Counted from the first letter of the stretch, positions 17,571 through 26,488 are shown. The stretch is 64,000 nt of DNA from JAWKVD01 sp041398225 (GCA_041398225.1 JAWKVD010000007.1:98640-162639); one strand, 5' to 3'. A program made the numbers and translations. Notes: generated by a model not told the origin, from the sequence alone.

Positions 17571-17680
17571 CGTTTGGGCGCTAGAACGCTGAATCAGTGC
17601 GCAATTGGCGTCGTTCGGTAACCGGATCCTTAACATTTTGCGCTCCAATGCCGGCCGAAAGGCAGGGACAGGCGCAGCAG

Positions 17681-18826
17681 ATGACCCGGTACTCCAGATC
17701 CGTGATCCCAGGGCGCACGCCCGAGGAAGAGCGCGCCGAGCGTCGTTCGCTCGACGAGCAACTGTTTGGACCTCGCAAGGCTTCCGTGCAGCCTGCGAAC
17801 GATCCCGCTCCGCCGCCCTTTGACAACGACCCGGAAAGCCGCCCCGCGGGCCCGCGCGTCAACAACGCCCGAGCGGCCGCGCCCGACAATGATGACGCAC
17901 CGTCGCCGGCGACTGCCGATGCGGATGACGACGCGATCGCATCGCTGCGTATTCTCGATCATCGCAATGGCGTTGACCGCCGCGTTTCGCAGCGCCGCAA
18001 ATCCGACTACGCGCCTCTGCCCAGCTCGACGGGCGTCCGCCGGTCGGGTGGACAGGGCGGTTCGCGCGCCACCGTTCTGATGGTCGGTGCGCTGGTGGTG
18101 CTCGGCGTGTTTGGCGCGGTTGTCTACAACTCCTATCGCGACGGCACGCGCGCGCCCGACGAGGTGGCGGCTCCGCTTCTTGCGGCGCAGGGGCCGATCA
18201 AGACACGCTCGGACGCCGCCGAACCCAGCGCCTCGCGCGCCGACAATGCAAGCGTGTTCGAACGACTTGAGGGGCCGTCCGCGGCGGAAAAAGCCTCCGT
18301 GAAATCCGGGGAGCCCGAAGTCGCGCCGGAAGTCCGCGAGGCCCCGCGCGCCGCCCCGTCCGCGGCTGCAGCGGTTCCGCCGCTGCGGACCGGTTCTGGC
18401 GAGCCGGCCGGCGAGACGGCGGTCGAGAAGGCCCTGCGTGAAACCGCGCCGGTCGCGTTGACGCCGGCGGCGACATCCGCCCCGTCGACGCCCGCCACAG
18501 CGGCGCCCGTGAAAGTCGAAACGCCCAAACCCGCCCCAACCCCGGCGCAGGCAGCCCCGAGCTACTCATTCTCCGCCGCCGGCGCCTACCAGGTGCAACT
18601 CGCGGCGGCCGGTTCGCAGGCGGCGGCTGAAAGCGAATGGACCCGTCGCCGTAACATGGCGCCGGACCTCTTCAACGGCGGCCAGAAGATCATCATGCAG
18701 GCCGAGGTGAACGGGCGAAGCGTCTATCGTGCGCGGATCGGCAATTTCGCAACCGCGTCCGAAGCCGATGCGTTCTGCGACGCGCTGAAGGCGCGTGGTG
18801 GCGACTGCTACCGGGCCGTGAAATAG
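17681..18826 (+). CDS. SPOR domain membrane protein
   Basis: 381-residue predicted bitopic protein. A cytoplasmic, charged and proline-rich N terminus (RTPEEERAERR and onward) is followed by one transmembrane helix (ATVLMVGALVVLGVFGAVVYNSY, about residues 128-150). Then comes a long Ala/Pro-rich periplasmic linker and a C-terminal SPOR domain (about residues 305-381, YQVQLAAAGSQAAAESEW and ending CYRAVK). SPOR domains bind denuded septal peptidoglycan. The start is uncertain: 17681 is used, with 17648 and 17597 in frame upstream. The position before nagZ is conserved in alphaproteobacteria. Confidence 0.85.
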   Translation: MTRYSRSVIPGRTPEEERAERRSLDEQLFGPRKASVQPANDPAPPPFDNDPESRPAGPRVNNARAAAPDNDDAPSPATADADDDAIASLRILDHRNGVDRRVSQRRKSDYAPLPSSTGVRRSGGQGGSRATVLMVGALVVLGVFGAVVYNSYRDGTRAPDEVAAPLLAAQGPIKTRSDAAEPSASRADNASVFERLEGPSAAEKASVKSGEPEVAPEVREAPRAAPSAAAAVPPLRTGSGEPAGETAVEKALRETAPVALTPAATSAPSTPATAAPVKVETPKPAPTPAQAAPSYSFSAAGAYQVQLAAAGSQAAAESEWTRRRNMAPDLFNGGQKIIMQAEVNGRSVYRARIGNFATASEADAFCDALKARGGDCYRAVK

Positions 18827-18899
18827 TCCTGCCGGACCGTCCGTTCGATTCGCCCGCATAAGCGGCGTTGGCGACCGTACGACCATCCGCAGGACCGGC

Positions 18900-20000
18900 A
18901 TGAACACCGATACGCCTCAGACCGCGCGAGCAACTCCGCCTCACTCCCTTGGGGGCGTGCGCGCGTGCATCCTCAGCGTCTTTGGGCACGCGCTCTCGAA
19001 GGATGAGCGCAAGCTGCTGGCGCGGACCAATCCTTTCGGCGTGATCCTGATGGGCCGCTCATGCGGGTCGCCGGACCAGGTGCGCGCTCTGGTTGAAGAC
19101 ATTCGCGGCTCGACCGGTCGGTCCACCATGATCTTCATTGATCAGGAGGGCGGCCGCGTCGCGCGTCTGAAGCCGCCGAACTGGCCGGTGTTCCCGGCGG
19201 CGGGGCGCTATGGGGCGCTGGCCGCCGAGGTGGGGCTCGACATCGCGCGTGAGGCGGCCTGGCTTGGCCACAGGTTGATGGCGGCCGAACTGGCCCCACT
19301 GGGCGTCAATGCGGATTGCGCTCCGGACGCCGACTTGCTGATCCCGGGCGCGCATTCGATCGTCGGCGATCGGTCCTTCGGGGCGGACCCTCAGCAGGTC
19401 GCGGCGCTCGCGGGAGAGGCGCTCAGCGCTTTGGCCGCCGGCGGCGTCGCGGGCGTGGTGAAGCACATACCCGGACACGGCCGGGCCGAGGTGGACAGCC
19501 ATGAAGCGATGCCGGTGGTTCGCGCTTCGCGCGAGGAGCTGGAGCAGGACTTCGCGCCATTTCGGGCCCTGTCAGGCGCCGCCGCCATGGGCATGACCGC
19601 GCACCTCGCCTATACGGCCCTGGATGGCCAGACGCCGGCGACCTTGTCCGAAACCATCATCCGTCAGGTAATCCGCGAGGCGATCGGGTTTGACGGCCTG
19701 CTCATGACCGACGATCTGGGCATGAACGCACTGGGCGGATCGCTGAAAAGCCGGGCGCGCCGGGCTGTGGACGCGGGCGTGGATGTCGTGTTGCACTGTT
19801 CCGGTTTCATCAAGGAGCCTGAGAAGGTGCTGGAGGAGATGACCGAAGTGGCCGAAGCCTGTCCCGAACTTTCGGGCGACGCGTTGCGCCGGGCGCACGC
19901 GGCCGAGCGCGCGGCTTCGCCTCCGGAATTCTTCGATCGCCGCGAGGGCTGGCGGCGTCTGGAACAATTGCTGGCGTTGGGCGGCGCGCCGGGAGCATGA
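18900..20000 (+). CDS. nagZ: Beta-N-acetylhexosaminidase (peptidoglycan recycling)
   Basis: 366-residue family GH3 enzyme that removes GlcNAc from cytoplasmic anhydromuropeptides. The family signature KHIPGHGRAEVDSH is at about residues 187-200, containing the flexible-loop acid/base His and Asp. The nucleophile Asp is in LLMTDDLGMNA. An FIDQEGGRVARL motif is near residue 80. No signal peptide. AGGA precedes the ATG. The stop overlaps the scpA start by 4 bases (ATGA), so translation is coupled. Confidence 0.95.
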   Translation: MNTDTPQTARATPPHSLGGVRACILSVFGHALSKDERKLLARTNPFGVILMGRSCGSPDQVRALVEDIRGSTGRSTMIFIDQEGGRVARLKPPNWPVFPAAGRYGALAAEVGLDIAREAAWLGHRLMAAELAPLGVNADCAPDADLLIPGAHSIVGDRSFGADPQQVAALAGEALSALAAGGVAGVVKHIPGHGRAEVDSHEAMPVVRASREELEQDFAPFRALSGAAAMGMTAHLAYTALDGQTPATLSETIIRQVIREAIGFDGLLMTDDLGMNALGGSLKSRARRAVDAGVDVVLHCSGFIKEPEKVLEEMTEVAEACPELSGDALRRAHAAERAASPPEFFDRREGWRRLEQLLALGGAPGA

Positions 20001-20836
20001 CCGAACCGGTACAGGGCGATCTGCTCGCGTCTGCGGCGGCGGACGCCGAGGACGCCGACGCCCGCAATATATTCCGTGTCGACGTGGAGGGGTTCGAGGG
20101 GCCGTTGCACCTGCTGCTAGAGCTTGCGCGCAAGCAGAAGGTCGACCTCCTGCACATTTCGATCCTCAGCCTGGCCGACCAGTATCTCGCCTTCATCCGC
20201 GAGGCGCGTCAGAAGCGCATGGACCTGGCGGCGGACTATCTCCTCATGGCGGCGTGGCTCGCCTGGTTGAAGTCGAAGCTCTTGCTGCCGCAGGAGCAGG
20301 CTCACGAGGACGAGCCGGGCGGCGAGGAGATGGCCGGACGGCTGGCGTTCCGGCTGGCGCGTCTGGAAGCGATGCGCAAGGCGGTGAAGGACCTGGAAGG
20401 CGGCCGGATTGACGGACGGGACGTGTTCGCGCGCGGCATGCCCGAACGCGCCAAGGTGATCCGGACGCCGATCTGGACGACGTCATTGCATGACCTGATG
20501 AAGGCGTTCGGCGAGGTCAACACGCGCAAGTATCGCGCGAAGAAGCACGTGGTGAAACGGCAGCCGGTGCTGGCGCTTGAGAGCGCAAGAAGGCAGCTCG
20601 TGAAGCTTGCGCCCCAGTTGGAGGAGTGGACATCCGTCCAGTCGATCCGCCCGCCTGAGGATGTTGTCGGAGACGTCCCAAGGCGCTCGGTCACGGCCAG
20701 CCTGTTTTCGGCGGCGCTGGAGCTGGCGCGGGATCGCGGGTCGATTGTCAGATGCGCCGTTCCGCGATCTTATCCATTCGCAAGTCGCAACTGCCGAAGG
20801 CGGCGGAATGAGCGGAGACGATCGGCCCGGCGGTGA
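19997..20836 (+). CDS. scpA: Segregation and condensation protein A (C-terminal end suspect)
   Basis: 279-residue kleisin subunit of the SMC-ScpAB condensin. The N-terminal SMC-binding helix has FEGPLHLLLELARKQKVDLLHISI, followed by YLLMAAWLAWLKSKLLLP. A C-terminal winged helix, ending TASLFSAALELARD at residue 246, also fits. After that, the tail (residues 247-279, RGSIVRC then Arg-rich) does not look like the conserved wing end. One alternative frame reads DAPFRDL from 20751 and stays open into scpB; the third frame stops at 20809-20811 and overlaps the scpB ATG. A small indel near 20732-20750 is possible, natural or from assembly. Confidence 0.88.
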   Translation: MTEPVQGDLLASAAADAEDADARNIFRVDVEGFEGPLHLLLELARKQKVDLLHISILSLADQYLAFIREARQKRMDLAADYLLMAAWLAWLKSKLLLPQEQAHEDEPGGEEMAGRLAFRLARLEAMRKAVKDLEGGRIDGRDVFARGMPERAKVIRTPIWTTSLHDLMKAFGEVNTRKYRAKKHVVKRQPVLALESARRQLVKLAPQLEEWTSVQSIRPPEDVVGDVPRRSVTASLFSAALELARDRGSIVRCAVPRSYPFASRNCRRRRNERRRSARR

Positions 20837-21626
20837 AGAACTGGACGCGATGCGCGTGGCCGTGGCCCGCATAGCGAAAGCCAGCCGTGAGAAGAAAGCG
20901 ACGGAGCCGCCCGACCTCGACGCGGAACCTCGGAATATCGCTACGGCGGTTGTCGAGACCAAAGCGATCGATGAGCGTTTGGCCGACGCCGTTCGGCGGG
21001 CCGAGGCGGTGTTGTTCGCATCGCGCGAGCCGGTGTCCGCTTCGCAGCTCGCTGGGGCGCTGCCGCCGGGGGTGGAGCCGGGCGACGTTCTCGTGGAGCT
21101 GCGTGAGGCGTATCGCGGCAAGGGCGTCCAGCTGGTCGAGGTGGCGGGGAAATGGCGCTTCCAGACGGCGCCGGACCTGGCCTTCCTGTTCGAGGAAACG
21201 CGTGAACAGCCGCGTCAGCTCTCCCGCGCCGCTTTGGAGACCCTGGCGATCATCGCCTACTGCCAACCCGTGACGCGCGCGGAGATCGCGGATGTCAGGG
21301 GCGTCGAGGTGTCGGCCGGAACGCTCGATGTGTTGATGGAGGCCGGATGGGTGAAGCCGAGAGGCCGCCGGCGAACGCCCGGCAGGCCCCATACCTACGG
21401 CGTCACCGAGGCTTTTATGGTTCATTTCGGTCTTGAATCGCTTGATGCGCTGCCCGGTCGCGAAGACTTGAAGGCCGCCGGCCTGCTGAGCGCCGAAATC
21501 CCGAGGGATTTTATGGTTCCCGGAACCCCGGTCGATCCCGCGACCGGAGAGCTTCTCCCGGAGGACCCGCTCGATCCTGGCGAATTCCAGCCGGATTTTC
21601 TGGAAGGCGCCGAAGACCGCGATTAG
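20808..21626 (+). CDS. scpB: Segregation and condensation protein B
   Basis: 272-residue partner of ScpA, with two winged-helix domains. The family core begins at LADAVRRAEAVLFASREPVSASQLA (about residue 59), continues with LVEVAGKWRFQTAPDLA and contains the signature LSRAALETLAIIAYCQPVTRAEI. The first 55 residues are a charged, variable N-terminal extension; a start at 20850 is an alternative. The gene overlaps scpA by 29 bases as read. The frame is open upstream of its ATG into the end of scpA. The C-terminal tail is rich in P, D and E. Confidence 0.93.
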   Translation: MSGDDRPGGEELDAMRVAVARIAKASREKKATEPPDLDAEPRNIATAVVETKAIDERLADAVRRAEAVLFASREPVSASQLAGALPPGVEPGDVLVELREAYRGKGVQLVEVAGKWRFQTAPDLAFLFEETREQPRQLSRAALETLAIIAYCQPVTRAEIADVRGVEVSAGTLDVLMEAGWVKPRGRRRTPGRPHTYGVTEAFMVHFGLESLDALPGREDLKAAGLLSAEIPRDFMVPGTPVDPATGELLPEDPLDPGEFQPDFLEGAEDRD

Positions 21627-21701
21627 GCGCAACCGGGCGTCCGTGGGGGGGCGTCCGGCCCCGGGACCGCCCCGCCAAGACCAGTGGCGTGAGGCAGGTA
21701 T

Positions 21702-21730
21702 TTGCCGTAGGAGCTGCAAAAGCGTAGTCT
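21702..21730 (+). promoter_or_regulatory. Predicted promoter for tatABC
   Basis: TTGCCG (21702-21707), 17 bases, then TAGTCT (21725-21730), ending 37 bases before the tatA start. The -35 matches the TTGCC type favoured in alphaproteobacteria; the -10 is weak. Confidence 0.45.
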
Positions 21731-21767
21731 GATACGGTGGCGAAAGCTGCCCACAACGGAGATAGCT

Positions 21768-22001
21768 ATGTTTGGACCCGGCGGCATCAGCCCCATCCAG
21801 TTGATCCTTGTCCTCGCGCTTGTGCTGCTGTTCTTCGGCGGCCGCGGAAAGATTTCCGCCATGATGCAGGACATGGCCAAGGGCGTCCGCAGCTTCCGCA
21901 AGGGCTTGAAGGAAGACGACGAGGCGTCCGAAGACGTGCAGAAGCTTGATGACGGCAATACGATCAACGTCACTCCTGCCAAGGACAAGACCAACGCTTG
22001 A
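21768..22001 (+). CDS. tatA: Sec-independent protein translocase subunit TatA
   Basis: 77 residues. A short periplasmic start leads into one transmembrane helix (SPIQLILVLALVLLFFGG) and an amphipathic helix (GKISAMMQDMAKGVRSFRKGL) with the FGRGK-type hinge FGGRGK. An acidic, soluble tail follows. TatA forms the oligomeric pore for folded twin-arginine substrates. First gene of tatABC. Confidence 0.94.
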   Translation: MFGPGGISPIQLILVLALVLLFFGGRGKISAMMQDMAKGVRSFRKGLKEDDEASEDVQKLDDGNTINVTPAKDKTNA

Positions 22002-22076
22002 AGCATTTGAGCGACGTCCGGGGCCGGCGCCTCCGGAAGTCGAAGCGTAGGGTAAGACCGAAGGAAACGGCGCGGA

Positions 22077-22631
22077 ATGCTGCCAGGCGTTGGCTTCACC
22101 GAAATGCTGCTGCTGGTGGTGATCGGGATCGTAGTGATCGGCCCGAAAGACCTCCCGCTGATGATGCGCAAGTTCGGCCGCTTCACCGGTCGTCTGCGCG
22201 CCATGGCGTTTGAGTTCAAGCAGGGCTTTGAGGAACTGGGGCGCCAGGCCGAGCTTGAGGAACTCCGCAAGGAGGTCATGGAGCTCAAGAAGCAGACCGG
22301 CCTCGAAGACCTTCAGCGCGAGATCGACGACGAGCATCGCAACTTCGAGAAGGATGTGGCCGCCGCCACCCGGGACTTCTCCAAGCCCGCCGTGACCTCG
22401 CAGACAGCCCCGCCAGAGCCGGCCGGCAGCGCGACGGACGCCCCGCGCCCGGACGCGCCTAAGCCCGAGGCGCCAGACCAGCCGGCGCAGGTCGGCGAGG
22501 CCGTCGAAGGAACGCCGCCGCCGCGCGCCGCATCAGCGACGCCTGAGACGGATGGTGCGGGCACGATTGAAGATGGCGAGGGGCGGACCGCGCAGTCGTC
22601 CGCCACCGCGAAGCAGGAAACTCCGGCGTGA
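22077..22631 (+). CDS. tatB: Sec-independent protein translocase subunit TatB
   Basis: 184 residues. The N-terminal transmembrane helix carries the TatB-type signature VGFTEMLLLVVIGIVVIGPKDLP, with the Glu-8-like residue in the helix and the GPKDLP hinge. An amphipathic helix and a long Ala/Pro/Glu-rich disordered C-terminal tail follow. TatB with TatC forms the substrate receptor. The stop overlaps the GTG start of tatC. Confidence 0.94.
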   Translation: MLPGVGFTEMLLLVVIGIVVIGPKDLPLMMRKFGRFTGRLRAMAFEFKQGFEELGRQAELEELRKEVMELKKQTGLEDLQREIDDEHRNFEKDVAAATRDFSKPAVTSQTAPPEPAGSATDAPRPDAPKPEAPDQPAQVGEAVEGTPPPRAASATPETDGAGTIEDGEGRTAQSSATAKQETPA

Positions 22632-23548
22632 CAGGTAGCAAGGCGTTGCCGGGTCCCGGCGCGGAGATCGACGAAGTCGAGGCCAGCCGCGCGCCGCTGA
22701 TGGACCATCTGATCGAGCTGCGGAACCGGCTCATCTGGTGTATCGTCGCGGTGGTCGTGTGCGGCGTGGTCGCGTTCGCGTTCTCTCAGCACGTGCTGAC
22801 GTTTATACTTGGCCCCTTTGCCGATCAGGCCAGAGCCTCCGCGGAAAAGGCCGCTTTGGCGAGCGGCGCGGACGTCGAAGCCGCCGTAAAGGAGGCGACG
22901 CGAGCCTACTTCACCGCCCCGCTGGAGATTCTGATCCTGCGCCTGAAAGTGGGCGTCGTTCTGGGTCTGGCGGCGGCCTTCCCGATGATCGCCTATCAAG
23001 TCTACGCCTTCGTGGCGCCCGGCCTCTACAAGAACGAGCGCGGCGCTGTCGCGCCATACCTGATCGCCATTCCGTTCCTGTTCGCGGTGGGCGCCGCAAT
23101 CGTCTACTTCGTGCTTCTGCCTCTGGTCATGAGCTTCGCCTTCTCGACCCAGTTCACGGGCGGCGACACCGAGGTGACCTATCTGCCCAAGGTGACCGAA
23201 TACTATTCGCTGGCGATTTCGCTCTTCACCGCTTTCGGTCTGGCCTTCCAGCTTCCGGTAATTCTCGCCCTGCTGGCGCAGGCGGACATCGTCTCGGCGT
23301 CGATGCTGCGGAAGGGACGAAAATACGCGATCGTCGCGATCTTCGCGGTGGCGATGATCATGACCCCGCCGGACATCTTCAGCCAGTCCGTGCTCGCGAT
23401 ACCGGTGTGCCTGCTCTACGAGGGGTCCATCTTCACCGTGTGGATGATCGAGCGGTCGCGCAAACGCCGGCAGGCTGTTGAAGCGGCGGCCGAGGCGAAA
23501 GCCTCGAAATCCACAACCGTAGCCGTCCCGCCCGACGAGCCGTCCTGA
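22628..23548 (+). CDS. tatC: Sec-independent protein translocase subunit TatC
   Basis: 306-residue polytopic protein with six transmembrane helices. The N-terminal signature APLMDHLIELRNRLIW precedes the first helix; the periplasmic loop and FPMIAYQVYAFVAPGLYKNER segments with the conserved Pro and Glu are present. The start is GTG at 22628 overlapping the tatB stop (GTGA). The C-terminal basic tail (RSRKRRQ) is cytoplasmic. TatC recognises twin-arginine signal peptides. Confidence 0.95.
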   Translation: MTGSKALPGPGAEIDEVEASRAPLMDHLIELRNRLIWCIVAVVVCGVVAFAFSQHVLTFILGPFADQARASAEKAALASGADVEAAVKEATRAYFTAPLEILILRLKVGVVLGLAAAFPMIAYQVYAFVAPGLYKNERGAVAPYLIAIPFLFAVGAAIVYFVLLPLVMSFAFSTQFTGGDTEVTYLPKVTEYYSLAISLFTAFGLAFQLPVILALLAQADIVSASMLRKGRKYAIVAIFAVAMIMTPPDIFSQSVLAIPVCLLYEGSIFTVWMIERSRKRRQAVEAAAEAKASKSTTVAVPPDEPS

Positions 23549-23849
23549 CGCGTTGGCGAAAAAGACGTGCGGCGCACCGGGGATCGTGGCGCGCCGCACG
23601 AGGGGCCTGGACGCCGGGACTGCAGCAATCCTCTCGCGTCGGGCCGTTCGGGGATGCGTCTCGCCGATCAACGGTTTGAGCCGGCTTCTGGTTCCAGATC
23701 GACCGCTCGGCGTCGCGGATTTCATGGAGTGAAAGCCGGATCGGGCGCCGCACAAGCCGGTTGGGCGAACGCGGGATTGTGGTAGAGGGGGCGCGTCGGC
23801 CCCATAGTTCCAACCCCGGCCGATTCCAGACCAGACGAGACGCAAGGCC
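23549..23849. other. Intergenic region tatC-serS
   Basis: 301 bases without a convincing gene. It holds a strong 10-bp hairpin near its start (23566-23600, listed separately). A G-rich stretch around 23786-23805 and an AAGG ribosome-binding site for serS lie near the end. One GATTC (GANTC) site lies just before serS. I see no tRNA or T-box structure. Confidence 0.6.
23566..23600. terminator. Strong hairpin after tatC
   Basis: A perfect 10-bp stem CGTGCGGCGC (23566-23575) with GCGCCGCACG (23591-23600) and a 15-base loop lies 17 bases after the tatC stop. No T tract follows on the plus strand, while the minus strand reads TCTTTTTCG after it. It may end the tatABC mRNA by a factor-aided route or protect its 3' end. 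Confidence 0.5.
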
Positions 23850-25286
23850 ATGCACGATATCCGCGCCATTCGAGACAATCCGGACGCCTATGCGGCGGCG
23901 CTGTCGCGTCGTCCCTCGGTGGATGGCTCGTCCGAAGTCGCCGAGATCCTCCGGCTCGACGAAGCGGTGCGCGCGGCCATCCTCGAGAAGGAGGTCGCGG
24001 AGCAGGCGCGAAACGCCAAGTCGAAAGAGATCGGCGCAGCCAAGAAGGCGAAAGACGAGGCTCTGGCGGCTCGACTGATGGAGGAGGTGGCGCAAGCCAA
24101 GGCCACGATCGAGGCGGCGTCCGCGAAAGAGGAAGAGGCGACCAAGGCGCGCGACGACGTGCTCGCCCGCTTGCCCAACATTCCCTACGAGGATGTGCCG
24201 CTCGGCGCCGACGAAAACGACAACGCCGAAGTGCGGAAGGTCGGAACCCCGCGTAGCTTCAACTTCGCGCCCAAGGATCACGCCGATCTCGGCGAGGCCC
24301 TGAAGATGATGGACTTCGAGGCCGCCGCGAAAATGTCCGGTGCGCGCTTCGTGGTCCTGCGCGGTCAGCTGGCGCGCCTCGAACGTGCGCTGACTCAATT
24401 CATGCTCGACATCCAGACCGGCGAGCACGGCTATGTGGAAACCAGCGTCCCGCTGCTGGTGCGGGACCATGCGATGTTCGGAACCGGACAGCTTCCCAAA
24501 TTCGGGGAGGACTTGTTCCTCGGCGCCGATCAGGGAAGCCGCAAGGAGCAGCTTCGCACGACACTCGAGCGCGGACACTTTGACGATTACTGCCGCCGCC
24601 GCGTCGACGAAAACGTCTCGCCTTCGCAGGTTCTGGAACAATTCCTGGAAGAACAGGACACGGCCGAACCCTATTGGCTCATCCCTACAGCCGAAGTGTC
24701 CCTCACCAATACTGTTCGCGAGAGCATTCTGGACGAGGCGCAGTTGCCGATGCGGATGACGGCGGCGACGCCATGCTTCCGATCGGAGGCGGGCAGCGCC
24801 GGCCGCGACACCAAGGGCATGATCCGCCAGCACCAGTTCATCAAGGTGGAGCTGGTCTCGGTGGTGAAGCCCGAGGAAAGCGACGCCGAGCTGGAACGTA
24901 TGACCGGGTGCGCGGAGGAAATCCTCAAGCGGCTGGAGCTGCCCTATCGCACGGTGAAGCTCTGTACGGGCGACATGGGGTTCGGCGCGCGTCGCACCTA
25001 CGACATCGAGGTTTGGCTGCCGAGCCAGGATACCTATCGCGAAATTTCTTCGTGCTCGACCTGCGGCGATTTCCAGGCCCGCCGCATGGACGCTCGCTTC
25101 CGGCGCGCCGCCAGCGCCGAAAACCCCAAGCCGAAACCGGAGTTCGTTCACACGCTGAACGGGTCGGGCCTCGCCGTGGGCCGCACGCTCGTCGCGGTGA
25201 TGGAGAACTATCAGCAGGAAGACGGCACGATCATGATTCCCGAAGCGTTGCGCCCCTATACGGGCGGGCTTGAGGTGATCGGATGA
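23850..25286 (+). CDS. serS: Serine--tRNA ligase
   Basis: 478-residue class II synthetase. The N-terminal long coiled-coil arm (residues about 30-110, rich in A, K and E) binds the long variable arm of tRNA-Ser. Class II motifs follow: motif 2 with TPCFRSEAGSAGRDTKGMIRQHQF, and motif 3 with LNGSGLAVGRTLVAVMENYQ. Length is somewhat above the usual 425-435 because of a longer middle segment. AAGG precedes the ATG. The stop overlaps the next gene by 4 bases (ATGA). Confidence 0.96.
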   Translation: MHDIRAIRDNPDAYAAALSRRPSVDGSSEVAEILRLDEAVRAAILEKEVAEQARNAKSKEIGAAKKAKDEALAARLMEEVAQAKATIEAASAKEEEATKARDDVLARLPNIPYEDVPLGADENDNAEVRKVGTPRSFNFAPKDHADLGEALKMMDFEAAAKMSGARFVVLRGQLARLERALTQFMLDIQTGEHGYVETSVPLLVRDHAMFGTGQLPKFGEDLFLGADQGSRKEQLRTTLERGHFDDYCRRRVDENVSPSQVLEQFLEEQDTAEPYWLIPTAEVSLTNTVRESILDEAQLPMRMTAATPCFRSEAGSAGRDTKGMIRQHQFIKVELVSVVKPEESDAELERMTGCAEEILKRLELPYRTVKLCTGDMGFGARRTYDIEVWLPSQDTYREISSCSTCGDFQARRMDARFRRAASAENPKPKPEFVHTLNGSGLAVGRTLVAVMENYQQEDGTIMIPEALRPYTGGLEVIG

Positions 25287-25741
25287 TCCGCAGCTGGCTT
25301 CTGGCGTTGACGGTTCTTGGCCTCGCCGCCTGCGCGGCGCCGCCGGCGGAGAATGCGGCCACGATCGACGCGAACGCCGCCGAACAGGTCGAGGCGAACG
25401 ACGTCATCGCCTTTGAAGGCAAGCCGTTGATCACGCCCGAGGGCCATATCGACAACGCGGTTCTGGAACAGCTTTCCGCGCATCCAGACGCCTGCGCGAA
25501 GGCTGGCGGCGAAGTGCGTCCTGTCTGCATGATGGGCAAGCCGATGTGCGTGATCGCGTTCAAGGATGCCGGCAAGCCCTGCACTGACAGCTCGCAATGC
25601 TCTGGCCGTTGTCTTGGCGACGGAAAGGCCACGAAAGCCGGCCAGCCGGGAACAGGGCGGTGCGCGCCGACCAACAATCCATGCGGCTGCTTCCAGACTG
25701 TCCGCGACGGAATCGTCCAACCCACGCTTTGCGTCGATTGA
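25283..25741 (+). CDS. Cysteine-rich lipoprotein
   Basis: 152-residue predicted lipoprotein with LAAC at Cys17. The mature part has an Ala/Asn/Glu-rich spacer, then a domain with ten cysteines in about 85 residues (including KPCTDSSQCSGRCLGDG and NPCGCFQ), which could make five disulphides. Translationally coupled to serS through the ATGA overlap, although there is no obvious functional link. No family recognised with certainty. The location would be the periplasmic face of a membrane. Confidence 0.8.
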   Translation: MIRSWLLALTVLGLAACAAPPAENAATIDANAAEQVEANDVIAFEGKPLITPEGHIDNAVLEQLSAHPDACAKAGGEVRPVCMMGKPMCVIAFKDAGKPCTDSSQCSGRCLGDGKATKAGQPGTGRCAPTNNPCGCFQTVRDGIVQPTLCVD

Positions 25742-25946
25742 TCGCTCTCCGTTTTGGCTGCTGGTCAGCGCCTTCACCGGCTTGCCAGGAATAACCTCGG
25801 TCGGCGGGAACGGGGAAATCAGCGGGACGGGAGCTGAGCGCCCCGGTCGGTCTTGAGGGCGAGCTTTCTTAACGCTCATGTCGCGATCTTGCGGTAGCGA
25901 TTCCGGTCACAGAGGTCGGTGATCGATTCTCGCGAGGGAGAACGCC

Positions 25947-26462
25947 ATGGGTTTTGTTCTGAGTTGGGCGGCCTTTCAGGGCGTGGAAAAGTCAGGCGTG
26001 TTGGCCCGGCTTGGTCTGACCGACACGGGCGAGCCGGACGAAGCGCTGGAATCGGCGTTCTCCGGCGCGGACTTCCCGGGCGGGTGGTATGTTGTGGTTG
26101 CCAACGATCTTGAAGTGTTCACGGACGAGGATCGTTTGGCTGAGCTCTCGAACGATGTCCGGATCGTCTCCGCAGGGGTCGAGGAGCATGTCATGTACGC
26201 CGCGGCGTTTGAGTTCGGCGGCGGCGAGAAGCTCTGGTCGGTGGCCCATAGCGGCGCCGACGATCTCATGGATCTCGAAACGATCGGAGACCTGCCGGGC
26301 GCATTCGCGGAGGTCCGCGATCATTGGTTGGCCGAACAGCAGGGCGTCGTCGAGACCGACTACATTTTCGAAATCCCGCTGCAACTCGCCAGCGCTCTCG
26401 TCGGGTTCAAACACGATGAGGAGTTGCCCGAAAACGTGGCTTTCACGCGCCTCGCAAGGTAG
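25947..26462 (+). CDS. Hypothetical protein
   Basis: 171-residue soluble, acidic protein; no signal peptide or membrane helix. GGGAGAA lies 6 bases before the ATG, which supports the start. The centre has alternating beta strands (GGWYVVVANDLEVF, VEEHVMYAAAFEFGGGEKLWSVAH), and the C-terminal part has a helix (AFAEVRDHWLAEQQG). I do not recognise a family. It lies between the serS-linked lipoprotein and surE; two GATTC sites occur in the 50 bases upstream. Confidence 0.75.
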   Translation: MGFVLSWAAFQGVEKSGVLARLGLTDTGEPDEALESAFSGADFPGGWYVVVANDLEVFTDEDRLAELSNDVRIVSAGVEEHVMYAAAFEFGGGEKLWSVAHSGADDLMDLETIGDLPGAFAEVRDHWLAEQQGVVETDYIFEIPLQLASALVGFKHDEELPENVAFTRLAR

Positions 26463-26488
26463 GCGGCGGCGAAGGGCTGCGCCAAACA

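Noticed and set aside
20748..22337. Minus-strand 529-codon frame opposite scpB-tatB
   Set aside because: Shadow across several certain genes with no recognisable domain.
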